DNA of 64,000 nt from Bradyrhizobium iriomotense. GTDB lineage: Bacteria > Pseudomonadota > Alphaproteobacteria > Rhizobiales > Xanthobacteraceae. The notes beneath the pieces are model-generated. The model did no database searches, was not told where the DNA came from, and was given only the letters and a program-made list of their open reading frames with translations. The position numbers were made by a program, and so were the translations under genes. Positions 53,885 through 63,986 of the stretch are shown in pieces. Position 1 is the stretch's first letter. Every line of letters starts with the position of its first letter. The stretch covers positions 930,001 to 994,000 of the forward strand of contig NZ_JAFCLP010000001.1 in NCBI RefSeq assembly GCF_018129405.1, given 5' to 3'.

Positions 53885-54739
53885 ATGGCCCGCAGGTTTT
53901 CCGCTCCCTACCAGACGGAGCCCGTGTCCAGCCTCGCCAGCTGGGCGCGCAATCTCGCCGTGTTCGCGGTGGTGGCCGTATTGGTGTCGATCCTCGTCGT
54001 CCGCTTCGGCTTCCTGGAGCCGAAACCGGCGCTCGTCACCTTCTTCGGGGGCCTCGCGATCGCCGGGCTCTCGATCCTGTTCGGGCTCGCGGGCTTCGCC
54101 GCGATCTGGCAGAACGGCTCGCGCGGCATGGCGCGCATCCTGCTCGCGTTCCTGATCGACGGCGCGATCCTCGCCTACCCCGCCTATCTCGCCCTGCAAT
54201 ACCGCAAGCTGCCGGCGATCCACGACATCACCACCGACCCGATCGACCCGCCCCGCTTCGACGCATTGGCGCGTCTGCGCATCGGCGACGGCGCCAATAC
54301 GGCCGTCTATGCCGGCCTCTATTCGGCCGAGCAGCAGCGCCATTTCTATCCCGATATCGAACCGATCGAGCTCGAGATCCCGGTCGATCGCGCCTATGCG
54401 ATCGCGCTCCAGCTGGTCAACAAGCGCAAATGGCTCGTCATCGACGAGCGCGCGCCGCAGCCGCCGCGCCGCATCGGACGCATCGAGGCGGTGGCCCGCA
54501 CGCCGATCATGGGCCTGCGCGAGGACATTTCCATCAGAGTCGTGTCCGACGGCGAGGATTCCCGCGTCGATATCCGTTCCGCCTCGCGTTATTTCGACAG
54601 CGATCTCGGCAGCAATGCCGCGCGTGTGAAGAAATTCACCGAGGATCTCAACGCCGCCGCCGATGCCGACGCGCTGAAGCCGGTGAAGAAGACCCCGGTG
54701 GCGCCCCCGAAGGCCCCGGCGAAGACGGTGAAGAAATGA
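53885..54739 (+). CDS. DUF1499 membrane protein
   Basis: This 284-residue protein has three hydrophobic segments in the first 125 residues, then a DUF1499 domain (ALQLVNKRKWLVIDERAPQP, IEAVARTPIMGLREDISIRV, DSRVDIRSASRYFDSDLGSN). A Lys/Pro-rich tail (KPVKKTPVAPPKAPAKTVKK) ends it. Function is unknown. The start at 53885 has only a weak ribosome-binding site; 53813 is in frame too. Confidence 0.85.
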   Translation: MARRFSAPYQTEPVSSLASWARNLAVFAVVAVLVSILVVRFGFLEPKPALVTFFGGLAIAGLSILFGLAGFAAIWQNGSRGMARILLAFLIDGAILAYPAYLALQYRKLPAIHDITTDPIDPPRFDALARLRIGDGANTAVYAGLYSAEQQRHFYPDIEPIELEIPVDRAYAIALQLVNKRKWLVIDERAPQPPRRIGRIEAVARTPIMGLREDISIRVVSDGEDSRVDIRSASRYFDSDLGSNAARVKKFTEDLNAAADADALKPVKKTPVAPPKAPAKTVKK

Positions 54740-54743
54740 AGAC

Positions 54744-54826
54744 GGCGAATAGGGAGTAGCGAATAGCGAGTGGAAGGACAGACTATTCGCTACTCCCCAT
54801 TCCCTATTCGCCACTCACCATTCGCC
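54744..54826. repeat. imperfect inverted repeat of CGAATAG-type elements (family E)
   Basis: The left arm GGCGAATAGGGA plus GTAGCGAATAG and the right arm CTATTCGCTACTCCCCATTC plus CCTATTCGCC are complementary, apart from seven bases present only in the right arm. It fills the gap between two convergent genes and may act as a bidirectional end structure. Confidence 0.7.
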
Positions 54827-54832
54827 CCGCCC

Positions 54833-55750
54833 CTAGGCCATCCGGTACGTCCCGGTGATCACGGGATCGCCATCGGTTGCCACCACGCCGCGCGCGACGA
54901 GGTCTTCCAGATGCGCCAGCACGGAATAGCCGGCGGCCGTCGTCAGCCTGGGATCGATGCCGATATAGATCGCGCGCACCATGGTCGGGATGTCGGCCTC
55001 GCCCTTGGCGAGGCGGTGCAGGATCGAGGCCTCGCGGGCCTTGCGGTGGCGGATCAGGAAACGCACGAAGCGCGGGCCGTCCGGGATCTCGGGGCCGTGG
55101 CCGGAGAAGTAGAGATCCTCATCGCGCGCGGCGAGACGGTCCAGCGAGTCCATGTAGTCGATCATCGAGCCGTCGGGCGGCGCCACGATCGAGGTCGACC
55201 AGCCCATCACGTGGTCGCCGACGAAATTGAATTTCCGCTCCGGCCAGGCGAAGGCGAGGTGGTTGGCGGTGTGGCCGGGCGTCGCCACCGCCTCGAGGCG
55301 CCAGCCGGCCCCCTCGACGACGTCGCCATGGGCGATCGTGATGTCAGGCGCGAAATCGCGATCGACGCCGGATTCCGGATTGTGCTTCTCGCTCTCGAAG
55401 CGCGGGCGCGAGGCACGGTGCGGGCCTTCGGCATAGACCGGCGCGCCGGTCGCCTGCTTGATCCGCGCGGTGTTCGGCGAATGGTCGCGGTGGGTATGGC
55501 TGACGAAGATGTGGCTCACCGTCTCGCCGCGCACGGCCTCGAGCAGCGCCGCTGCGTGCGCCGCGTCGTCCGGGCCGGGATCGATGATCGCGACGTTGCC
55601 GGTGCCGACGATGTAGCTGACCGTGCCGGTGAAGGTGAAGGGGCTCGGATTATTACAGAGCACGCGCCGCACGCCGGGACGGACTTCCTCGACGACGCCA
55701 GGCTGAAGCGGAAAGTTGCGGTTGAACGGGACGTCGTCGTTGTCGGACAT
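54833..55750 (-). CDS. MBL-fold metallohydrolase (LACTB2-like)
   Basis: This 305-residue protein has the zinc motif SHTHRDHSPN (HXHXDH), further His in VATPGHTANHL and Asp in FVGDHVMGW. A C-terminal winged-helix-like domain ends with TAAGYSVLAHLEDLVARGVV. This layout resembles LACTB2, an RNA endonuclease, and related hydrolases. The start at 55750 has GGAAG upstream. The frame runs on into the family B repeat. Confidence 0.92.
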   Translation of the reverse strand: MSDNDDVPFNRNFPLQPGVVEEVRPGVRRVLCNNPSPFTFTGTVSYIVGTGNVAIIDPGPDDAAHAAALLEAVRGETVSHIFVSHTHRDHSPNTARIKQATGAPVYAEGPHRASRPRFESEKHNPESGVDRDFAPDITIAHGDVVEGAGWRLEAVATPGHTANHLAFAWPERKFNFVGDHVMGWSTSIVAPPDGSMIDYMDSLDRLAARDEDLYFSGHGPEIPDGPRFVRFLIRHRKAREASILHRLAKGEADIPTMVRAIYIGIDPRLTTAAGYSVLAHLEDLVARGVVATDGDPVITGTYRMA

Positions 55751-55778
55751 GGGACTTCCTGTAGCCGCACTCTCTGCC

Positions 55779-55877
55779 GTCATACCCCGCGAAGGCGGGG
55801 TATCCAGTACGCCGCGGCCGTTGAGACGAAGGCGAGGTCTCTGGGATACTGGATCGTCCGCCTTCGCGGACGATGAC
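55779..55877. repeat. palindromic intergenic repeat, family B copy 2
   Basis: It begins GTCATACCCCGCGAAGGCGG and ends CGGACGATGAC, with inner arms ATCCAGTA and TACTGGAT. The architecture is the same as copy 1 at 20854. Confidence 0.85.
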
Positions 55878-55913
55878 AGTTGAGCAAGACAATCGCCACG
55901 GTATTCCCGGCGC

Positions 55914-57128
<1,215 letters not shown>

Positions 57129-57216
57129 GAAACGTCCTTTCGCGTCTGGTTCCGTCTAGAAATTGCCCGACAAATTAAAGCGCCGCGGCAACAAGTGCAA
57201 TTGCATCCTGGTTTCG

Positions 57217-57256
57217 GTCATTCCGGGTCGCGCAACGGCGCGAACCCGGAAACGAC
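57217..57256. repeat. truncated family A repeat
   Basis: GTCATTCCGGGTCGCGCAAC and CGAACCCGGAAACGAC preserve the outer arms only. It sits just before the ribB stop codon. Confidence 0.6.
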
Positions 57257-57260
57257 GCGG

Positions 57261-58337
57261 TCAGATTTCGAGCTGCTCGTTGGCGACGATCTCGATGCCG
57301 AAGCCCGACAGGCCCTTGTAGTCATGCACCGAGGAGGTGAGATGCCGGATCGAGGTGACCCCGAGATCGCGCAGGATCTGCGCCCCGACCCCGACCTCGC
57401 GCCACTGGCGGTTGCGGTCGGCCTCCGTCGAGGTCTCGTCCTCCAGCGGCGAGACGGGCACACCGGCCGCGCCGTCGCGCAGGTAGACCAGCACGCCGCG
57501 GCCGGTCTTCTTGAAATGCTCGAGCACGGCGGCCATGCGCTTGTGGCCGGTAAAGGTGTCCTTGACGATGTTCGGCTTGTGGAAGCGCGTCAGCACGTTC
57601 TTGCCGTCACCGACGCCGTTGTAGACGAAGGCGACGTGGGCGATGGAATCGAACGGCGAGCGGTAGGCATAGCCCTGTAACGGTCCGATCGGGCTGTCCG
57701 TGACGAAGGTCGAGACCCGCTCGATCAGTTTTTCGCGCGCCTGGCGGTAGGCGATCATGTCGGCGATGGTGACGTGCTTGAGCTTGTGCTGGGCCGCGAA
57801 GCGGGCGACCTGCTCGCCCTTCATCACGCTGCCGTCGTCGTTCATCAGCTCGCTGATGACGCCGACCGGCGGCAGGCCGGAAAGCTTGCAGAGATCGACG
57901 GCGGCCTCGGTATGGCCGGAGCGCAGCAGCACGCCGCCGTCCTTGGCGATCAGCGGGAAGATGTGGCCCGGCCGGGCGAAGTCATGGGCGCCGACATTGG
58001 GATTGGCGAGCGCGCGGCAGCACGAGGCACGCTCCTCGGCCGAGATGCCGGTGCCGCCGTCGGGCTTGTAGTCGATCGAGACCGTGAACGCGGTGGTGTG
58101 CGCGGAATCGTTGTGGGCGACCATCGGATCGAGCCGCAGGCGGCGGGCGTCCTCGGTGGTCACGGGGGCGCAGACGATGCCGGAGGTGTGGCGGATGATG
58201 AACGCCATCTTCTCGGCGGTGCAGAGCGAGGCGGCGACGATCAGATCGCCCTCGCCCTCGCGGTCTTCGTCGTCGGTGACGACGACGAGTTCGCCCCTGG
58301 CAAAGGCCTGCAAGACTTCCTGGATGGTATCGGGCAT
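57261..58337 (-). CDS. ribB: 3,4-dihydroxy-2-butanone-4-phosphate synthase with degenerate GTP cyclohydrolase II domain
   Basis: The 358-residue protein begins with a complete DHBP synthase domain (DDEDREGEGDLIVAASL, HTTAFTVSIDYKPDGGTGIS, ARPGHIFPLIAKDGGVLLRS, GHTEAAVDLCKLSG). The second half has the GTP cyclohydrolase II fold, but the zinc-binding Cys-containing segment is replaced by RFHKPNIVKDTFTGHKRMA, with no Cys. It therefore probably makes only the four-carbon riboflavin precursor. No FMN riboswitch is seen upstream. Confidence 0.93.
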   Translation of the reverse strand: MPDTIQEVLQAFARGELVVVTDDEDREGEGDLIVAASLCTAEKMAFIIRHTSGIVCAPVTTEDARRLRLDPMVAHNDSAHTTAFTVSIDYKPDGGTGISAEERASCCRALANPNVGAHDFARPGHIFPLIAKDGGVLLRSGHTEAAVDLCKLSGLPPVGVISELMNDDGSVMKGEQVARFAAQHKLKHVTIADMIAYRQAREKLIERVSTFVTDSPIGPLQGYAYRSPFDSIAHVAFVYNGVGDGKNVLTRFHKPNIVKDTFTGHKRMAAVLEHFKKTGRGVLVYLRDGAAGVPVSPLEDETSTEADRNRQWREVGVGAQILRDLGVTSIRHLTSSVHDYKGLSGFGIEIVANEQLEI

Positions 58338-58526
58338 TTCCCAATCTCTGTCGGTTACGGGCCGGAGGCTTAGCCGGACGCCTTAGCTGGAGTTGGGCCG
58401 GGACGCTAGTGTCCTGGACGCAACCGCATATGCCCGGGGCAGGCCTGTCCAAGGGGTTTCAGGCTTGCACCGAAGATACCAGGGATATAGGTGCGCGGGC
58501 CCCGCAAGGAAGGTGGCCCAACGCCG

Positions 58527-60257
58527 TCAGGGCAACACCTCGCGGCGCTCGCCAAGCCGCAGATCGAGCTCGGCACGCTTGTCGGCGAGCAGGCCGGCCT
58601 GAGCGGCCTCGATCACGGTAAACAGCTCATGAGCATCGCTGAGCCGGGTCACGGTGACGTAGCTGGCGCCGGCCGCATAGAGCTCGCCCACATCCGACAA
58701 CAGATCGGCCGTGGCAACGATCATGGCGGTCGGATTGAGGGTGCGGACGTGACGGACCAGCTTCTCATTGCTGGCGCCCTTCAGAAGCGCGTCCGGCACG
58801 CTGAGGATGATCATCTCGGACTTGCCGACGCCGGCATGGAGCAGCGTGTCGGCGCTGCTGATGTCGCCATAGATCACGTGCAGGCCGCGCGACAGCAGCG
58901 TCTGGTATACATTGGGGTTGAAATCAACCACCGTGATCTGCTCGAGCAGCACCGGTGCCTGCCGCTCGATCTCCGCCAGCAGTGCGCTCGCCGCGCGGAA
59001 AAAGCCGAGGATGACGATGCGGCGGGCCTCGCCATGACCGCCCTCGTGGCTCTCCTCGGCATGGCCGTTGCCGTGATCGAGATCGCGCAGGCCGATCCGC
59101 TTCAACGGACCGATCGCCCAGCGGGTGATCTCGTCACTGCGGGTCATCACGAAGGTCGAGAGCACCGCCAGCACCACGAAGGCGAAAGAGGCGGCATTCG
59201 CCGTCTCGGCGGCGATGTGGTTGTCGGTGACGCCGGTCTGAATCACCACCAGCGAGAATTCCGAGATCTGCGCGAGGTTGAGCGCCGGCAACAGGCTCGC
59301 GCGCAACCCCTGCTTCATCAGGTAGAGCGGGGTAAAGGTGGTGACGAGGCGGCTCACCACGGTGAAGGCCGCAATCATCAAGGCAAGCCCGATCACGGAG
59401 AGGCCGGGCACGGGAATGGTCATGCCGAGCGCAACGAAGAACAGCGTGATGAAGAAGTCCCGCAGCGTGGTGACCTTGGCGGTGACGTCGAGCGCGTAAG
59501 GAAAGGTCGAGAGCGAGACGCCGGCGATCAGCGCACCCATCTCGCGCGACAGCGACAGCCGCTCGGCGGTCTCGGCGACGAGAAAGCACCAGGCCAGCGC
59601 ACCGAGCAGGATCAGCTCGGGACGGCGGGCGATCTGGTGGAACAGGCGCGGCAGCACATAACGGCTGACCAGGAGCGCGGCTGCGACCAGCACCGCGACA
59701 CGGCCGATCGAGAGCAGGATGACGGTGACTTCCAGATTGGCCAGACTCGGCTGCACCGCCAGGAACAGGATCGCGAAGATGTCCTGCAGCACCAGGACGC
59801 CGAGCGTAATCCGCCCCGGCAGCGTGTCGAGCTCGCGCTTCTCATAGAGCACCTTGACGATGATCACCGTGCTCGACAGCGCGCAGGCGACGCAGAGATA
59901 GACCGCGTCGAAATGCCCGCCACCGAGCGACAGGCCGATGCCGACGAAGAACAGCACCCCGAGCACACAGCCGCCGAGGAGCTGGCCTCCCGCCGCGAAC
60001 AGGATCACCTTTCCTGCCCGCACGATCTTCTTCAGGTCGATCTCCAGGCCGATCATGAACAGCATGAAGATCAGGCCGAGCTCGGAGATGACGCTGATCG
60101 ATTCCTGCGACTTGACCCAGCCGGCACCGAATGGACCTATGCAGAAGCCGGCGATAAGGTAGGCCAGGATCAGCGGTTGCCGGAAGAAATGGGCGAGCAG
60201 GCCCAGCATCCAGGCAAACAGGATAGAGAGTGTGATGTCGCGAATGAGCTCATGCAT
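58527..60257 (-). CDS. Kef-type cation:proton antiporter with TrkA-N domain
   Basis: This 576-residue protein has a CPA2 exchanger part with about twelve membrane segments. The core motifs include ELGLIFMLFMIGLEIDLKK and LGVLVLQDIFAILFL. A cytoplasmic TrkA-N domain (RIVILGFFRAASALLAEIER) occupies residues 420-550. It probably exchanges K+ or Na+ for protons, gated by a nucleotide or redox signal. ATG 60257 gives the expected N-terminus; the frame extends to 60308. Confidence 0.92.
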   Translation of the reverse strand: MHELIRDITLSILFAWMLGLLAHFFRQPLILAYLIAGFCIGPFGAGWVKSQESISVISELGLIFMLFMIGLEIDLKKIVRAGKVILFAAGGQLLGGCVLGVLFFVGIGLSLGGGHFDAVYLCVACALSSTVIIVKVLYEKRELDTLPGRITLGVLVLQDIFAILFLAVQPSLANLEVTVILLSIGRVAVLVAAALLVSRYVLPRLFHQIARRPELILLGALAWCFLVAETAERLSLSREMGALIAGVSLSTFPYALDVTAKVTTLRDFFITLFFVALGMTIPVPGLSVIGLALMIAAFTVVSRLVTTFTPLYLMKQGLRASLLPALNLAQISEFSLVVIQTGVTDNHIAAETANAASFAFVVLAVLSTFVMTRSDEITRWAIGPLKRIGLRDLDHGNGHAEESHEGGHGEARRIVILGFFRAASALLAEIERQAPVLLEQITVVDFNPNVYQTLLSRGLHVIYGDISSADTLLHAGVGKSEMIILSVPDALLKGASNEKLVRHVRTLNPTAMIVATADLLSDVGELYAAGASYVTVTRLSDAHELFTVIEAAQAGLLADKRAELDLRLGERREVLP

Positions 60258-60324
60258 GCCAAATTGGTCCGTTTCGCCGCACCCTAGTGGCAGAGTGCAA
60301 CGCGGCAAGCGAGCAATTCGTCAC

Positions 60325-60846
60325 ATGCGGATCGTGCTCTCTGTGATAGCCCTGCTGGGCCTGTTCGTGTGTCCGGCCGCCGCACAATCCAAGGTCAATA
60401 TCGAACAGACCTTTGCCGATTCGCTCACCGCGCTGCCGAAGGAGGAGCTCGCCGTGTCCGGCGGGTTCTACGTGCCGGCCTATTCCAGCGTCGCGATGAG
60501 CCAGGGCAAGCTGCGCGTCGACTTCTCGGTGACGTTGAGCGTGCACAACGCCTCCGAGACGCAAGCACTGGTCCTCAAACGCATCGCCTATTTCGACACC
60601 GCAGGCAAGCAGGTCGAGAGTTATCTGAAGGCGCCGGTGGCACTAAAACCCCTCGCCACCGTCTCCATCTTCATCCCGACCGACGACGTGCGCGGTGGCA
60701 CCGGCGCCAATTTCATCGTCGACTGGGCTGCCACGAGCGACATCTCCGAGCCCGTGGTCGAAGCCTTGATGGTTGGCGGCGTCGCCAATGCGCATTACGC
60801 TTTCATCAGCCAGGGCCGTCCGACCCGGACGGCCGGTAAGAAATAG
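60325..60846 (+). CDS. exported DUF3124 protein
   Basis: This 173-residue protein has a signal peptide (IVLSVIALLGLFVCPAAAQS) and a DUF3124 domain with VPAYSSVAMSQGKLRVDFSV and RGGTGANFIVDWA. It is predicted periplasmic, with a beta-sandwich. Function is unknown. It is divergent from the antiporter gene. Confidence 0.88.
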   Translation: MRIVLSVIALLGLFVCPAAAQSKVNIEQTFADSLTALPKEELAVSGGFYVPAYSSVAMSQGKLRVDFSVTLSVHNASETQALVLKRIAYFDTAGKQVESYLKAPVALKPLATVSIFIPTDDVRGGTGANFIVDWAATSDISEPVVEALMVGGVANAHYAFISQGRPTRTAGKK

Positions 60847-60928
60847 GCGGCCCACCCGGGCGGCTAGACGGAAAGCAGGCCGGCGCAACGCCAGCCGGCT
60901 CAACAAAAACAAGACGAGGAACGCTCCC

Positions 60929-62161
60929 ATGACGTCCAGCTTCGATTTCGCTCCCCTGTTTCCCGCAGGGCTGCCGGCCCCGACTGCGCGCTGGACGGGC
61001 CTTGCCAAATACAGCTTTGTCGGCGGCAACAATGATTCCGAACAGGTACCGCTCGACGAGCTGATCGAAGCGACCAACACGGTGTTGCGGCGCGAGGGCC
61101 GCTCGCTCGCCACTTACGGGCTGGCGCACGGCCCGCAGGGCTACTTGCCCTTGCGCGAATTCCTGGTGACAAAGCTCAAGCGCGATGCCGGCATCAACTG
61201 CACCGTCGACGATCTCCTGATCGTTTCCGGCTCGCTGCAGGCGCTCGACCTCGTCAACAACACGCTGCTGACGCGCGGCGACACCGTGATCTTCGAGCAG
61301 GACAGCTATCAGGGCTCACTGACACGCCTGGCGCGGCTCGGCGTCAATGTCGTCGGCATTCCCCTCGACAGGGACGGCATGCGCATGGACGTGCTGGCGA
61401 CGGCGCTGGCCGATCTGAAAAGCCGCGGCATCCGCCCGAAATACATCTACACCATCCCGACCGTGCAGAACCCGACCGGCAGCATCATGCCGGAGAGCCG
61501 CCGCGTCGAGCTGCTGCGGCTGTCCGCCGAATACGGCGTGCCCGTCTTCGAGGACGATTGCTATGCCGACCTGGTCTGGTCGGGTCAGCGGCCGCCGGCG
61601 ATCTACGCGATGAGCCCTAATGGCGGGGTGATCCATATCGGCTCGTTCTCGAAATCGATCGCACCGGCGCTGCGCGTCGGCTTCATCGTCGCGCCCTGGG
61701 ATGTGATGTCGCGGATGCTGTCACTGAAGACGGACGCCGGGTCCGGCGCGCTGGAGCAGATGGTGCTGGCGGCCTATTGCAAGCCGCATTTCTCGACCCA
61801 CGTGCCGGCCTTGACGAAGGCGCTGCGCACCAAGCTCGACACGCTGATGGAAGCCCTGAACGAGCAGTTCGGCACGGCGGCCGAGTTCGAGGAGCCCAAG
61901 GGCGGCATCTTCCTATGGGTCAAGCTGCCCGACCAGGTCGATACGCTAAAACTCTATCAGGCTGCACTCGCCGCCGGCGTCTCGATCAATCCGGGGCCGG
62001 AATGGTCGACCAACAAGAGCCATTCGAGCTCGCGCCTGCGGCTGTGCTTTGCAAGCCCCACGCATCAGCAGATTCGCGAGGGCGTCGCCGTGCTGGCCGA
62101 GGTCTGCCGCAAGGAGTTCGGCGTGCCGTCTCGCAGCGCCAATGTGGAGAAGCGGGCCTGA
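60929..62161 (+). CDS. PLP-dependent aminotransferase (LysN/aromatic type)
   Basis: This 410-residue fold-type I aminotransferase has NPTGSIMPESRR, the region with Asp and Tyr in VFEDDCYADLVWSG, and the Schiff-base Lys in IGSFSKSIAPALRVGF. The group includes 2-aminoadipate and aromatic amino acid aminotransferases. A GAGGAAC precedes the start. The neighbouring hpaD-type gene is on the opposite strand, so a link to tyrosine or homoprotocatechuate metabolism is possible but not proven. Confidence 0.92.
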   Translation: MTSSFDFAPLFPAGLPAPTARWTGLAKYSFVGGNNDSEQVPLDELIEATNTVLRREGRSLATYGLAHGPQGYLPLREFLVTKLKRDAGINCTVDDLLIVSGSLQALDLVNNTLLTRGDTVIFEQDSYQGSLTRLARLGVNVVGIPLDRDGMRMDVLATALADLKSRGIRPKYIYTIPTVQNPTGSIMPESRRVELLRLSAEYGVPVFEDDCYADLVWSGQRPPAIYAMSPNGGVIHIGSFSKSIAPALRVGFIVAPWDVMSRMLSLKTDAGSGALEQMVLAAYCKPHFSTHVPALTKALRTKLDTLMEALNEQFGTAAEFEEPKGGIFLWVKLPDQVDTLKLYQAALAAGVSINPGPEWSTNKSHSSSRLRLCFASPTHQQIREGVAVLAEVCRKEFGVPSRSANVEKRA

Positions 62162-62171
62162 GACCGACGCC

Positions 62172-63026
62172 TCATGAATCGACGTGAAATTCCACGTTGA
62201 CCTGGCCGCTGCCCGAGGACGGAAAATAGTCGCAGAGCTGCTCAGCGGCACCGCGATAGTCGGACCAGCCGAGTGCTGCGAACAGCATGATGGTGTCCGC
62301 CATCCCGCCCTCGCCGTTGCATTTGATGGCGTAGTCGGGAAGCATGTCGAGGAATTCGCGGTAGCGGCGGGTCTGCCAAAGCTCGAGCACGCGCAAATCG
62401 ACCTGGCGGTTGAACTCGCTGGCGACCGACGTCCACGCCTCCGGACCGAGCTTCTTGTTGGGCCACAGCCGGTGCGAGAGTGAACCGCTGGCGAGGATCG
62501 CGACCCGTTCCCCGGATTCGTCGATGGCGCGGCGGGTCGCTTCGCCGAGAACCCGGCTCTCCTCGAACGAGGTGAACAGGGGCGAGGCGACCGAGACGAC
62601 CTTGGCAAAACCGTCCGGGTTCATGTAGTGCATCGGCACGATGGTGCCGTATTCGAGCCCGAGGCTCGCCACCTGGTGGGCGATGACGTTCAGACCGGCA
62701 TCTTCGGCCCTGCGCGCGATCGCTTCAGCGAGCCTGGTATCGCCGGGCAGATCGTAGCGCAGGTCCTGGATCATCTGCGGCGCCTCGTGGCTGGTGAACG
62801 AGCCGTGATGCCGCGCGTTGGCGTTGATGTGATAGCCGAAATTCGAGAGCCAGTGGGTATCGAACACCACGAAGCTGGTGACGCCCCGCTCTTTCGCCCG
62901 CCGCCCAAGCTCGCGCAAAGAATCGACGGCAGCCTTGCGCGCGGCACGCAACGGGCTGCCGGGCTGCTCCGACAGCATCAATGATGGAACGTGGGTGACC
63001 TTGGCCGCGAGTACGAGCTGCCCCAT
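62172..63026 (-). CDS. hpaD: 3,4-dihydroxyphenylacetate 2,3-dioxygenase (LigB type)
   Basis: This 284-residue protein resembles the E. coli HpaD/HpcB enzyme along its length from memory. It starts MGQLVLAAKVTHVPS, with FVVFDTHWLSNFGYHINA, SLGLEYGTIVPMHYMN, VAILASGSLSHRLWP and the C-terminal FPSSGSGQVN. The metal ligands are the His residues of THVPS and the conserved TH and Glu residues of this superfamily. It cleaves homoprotocatechuate by extradiol ring opening. ATG 63026 has GAGG upstream and aligns with the E. coli start. No other hpa genes are seen in the window. Confidence 0.88.
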   Translation of the reverse strand: MGQLVLAAKVTHVPSLMLSEQPGSPLRAARKAAVDSLRELGRRAKERGVTSFVVFDTHWLSNFGYHINANARHHGSFTSHEAPQMIQDLRYDLPGDTRLAEAIARRAEDAGLNVIAHQVASLGLEYGTIVPMHYMNPDGFAKVVSVASPLFTSFEESRVLGEATRRAIDESGERVAILASGSLSHRLWPNKKLGPEAWTSVASEFNRQVDLRVLELWQTRRYREFLDMLPDYAIKCNGEGGMADTIMLFAALGWSDYRGAAEQLCDYFPSSGSGQVNVEFHVDS

Positions 63027-63044
63027 GGCGGTCACCTCGCAGCG

Positions 63045-63317
63045 TCAGGCCGCCTGCGGCTGGCTGCTGTGGATGGCGGAGGCCAGCCGCAGCAACAGGA
63101 CGATCGAGACGTTGCCCTTGCCGGCCTCGATCTGGGCGATGTAGCGCTCGGAAATCCCGGAGCGGCGGGCGAGCTCCCGGCGCGACAGGTCGCAGCGGGT
63201 GCGCGAGGACCTCAGGCGGTCGCCCAATTCGGCCAGAAACGCGGTCTCCGAATAGGGCGGCACGGCGCAGCTCCCCGGCAGCACTTCGCCCGCAAAATCC
63301 ATGACTTGATTCAGCAT
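63045..63317 (-). CDS. short XRE-type regulator resembling the DNA-binding half of BoxR/BzdR
   Basis: This 90-residue protein has a helix-turn-helix (LGDRLRSSRTRCDLSRRELA, then RRSGISERYIAQIEAGKGNV, SIVLLLRLASAI). This is much like the N-terminal domain of the benzoyl-CoA-responsive regulators BoxR and BzdR. Those proteins continue with a shikimate kinase-like domain of about 170 residues, which is absent here. The hpaD start lies 18 bases after the stop. It probably regulates hpaD or is a remnant. ATG 63302 is an alternative start. Confidence 0.72.
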   Translation of the reverse strand: MLNQVMDFAGEVLPGSCAVPPYSETAFLAELGDRLRSSRTRCDLSRRELARRSGISERYIAQIEAGKGNVSIVLLLRLASAIHSSQPQAA

Positions 63318-63474
63318 TGGTGTATCCACGTTCGCCTTCGGAGCTGCTATCCTAGCCCCGCTACGGCCGGCCTCATTGACGCGGATCAAATTCGCGCGCG
63401 ATCGGCAGCTGGCGTGGACGGCCGCGCCCGAGATGCTACAGTTTGGAATTCTTCGAGGCGGGGCTTTTCGGGAC

Positions 63475-63927
63475 ATGACGCGTTGTTTGAGCCGCTGGAC
63501 CACGGCTGCATTGCTATGGGTTGCTTTCATACCTCTGGCGCGCGCGGAGACGCTTGCGGCGACTGTCGAGCAATGGGGCCTGCTCGGCTCATGGGCAGTC
63601 GATTGCGCGGTCCGGCCAGACCGCGACAAGGGTGCGCTGCTGACCTACGAGATCCGGAAGGACGGCCGGGTGATGTACCGGCGCAATTTCGGCGACGCCA
63701 GGGACGAGAACGAGGTGGTGTCCGCCACGGTCAACGCCGAAGGCCTGCTCAATGTGATGGTGTACTTCCCCTCGCTGCATCAGGCTCGCGAGTTCGGGCT
63801 GCTGCTGGACAAGGACGGCAGCCTGCGCGCGATCTACAATCGCAGCGAGCGCGGCGAGTACACGATCAGAGACGGCAAGTACGTCGCCACGGGCGCGCCG
63901 ACGCCCGCGCAGCAGCGCTGCGACTAA
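63475..63927 (+). CDS. small exported protein of unknown function
   Basis: This 150-residue protein has a signal peptide (AALLWVAFIPLARAET, cleavage near residue 24). The mature part has two Cys residues (WAVDCAVRP and QQRCD at the C-terminus) that could form a disulphide. No domain is recognised. It has a short, beta-rich pattern. It is divergent from the XRE regulator gene. Confidence 0.7.
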   Translation: MTRCLSRWTTAALLWVAFIPLARAETLAATVEQWGLLGSWAVDCAVRPDRDKGALLTYEIRKDGRVMYRRNFGDARDENEVVSATVNAEGLLNVMVYFPSLHQAREFGLLLDKDGSLRAIYNRSERGEYTIRDGKYVATGAPTPAQQRCD

Positions 63928-63938
63928 GCATTCCGTTT

Positions 63939-63986
63939 GAGCATGATCTTTCGGAGAACCGCTCCACACTTTTCCGGATCATGCTC
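63939..63986. repeat. family C repeat copy 4
   Basis: GAGCATGATC and GATCATGCTC form the outer arms, with CGGAGAACCGCTCCACACTT in the centre. It starts 11 bases after the stop codon of the small exported protein. Confidence 0.85.

Noticed and set aside
58338-58526. FMN riboswitch before ribB
   Set aside because: No conserved FMN aptamer segments are found in the leader.
58491-60287. 598-codon plus-strand frame
   Set aside because: It is antisense to the antiporter; the hydrophilic composition is typical of the reverse of membrane protein genes.
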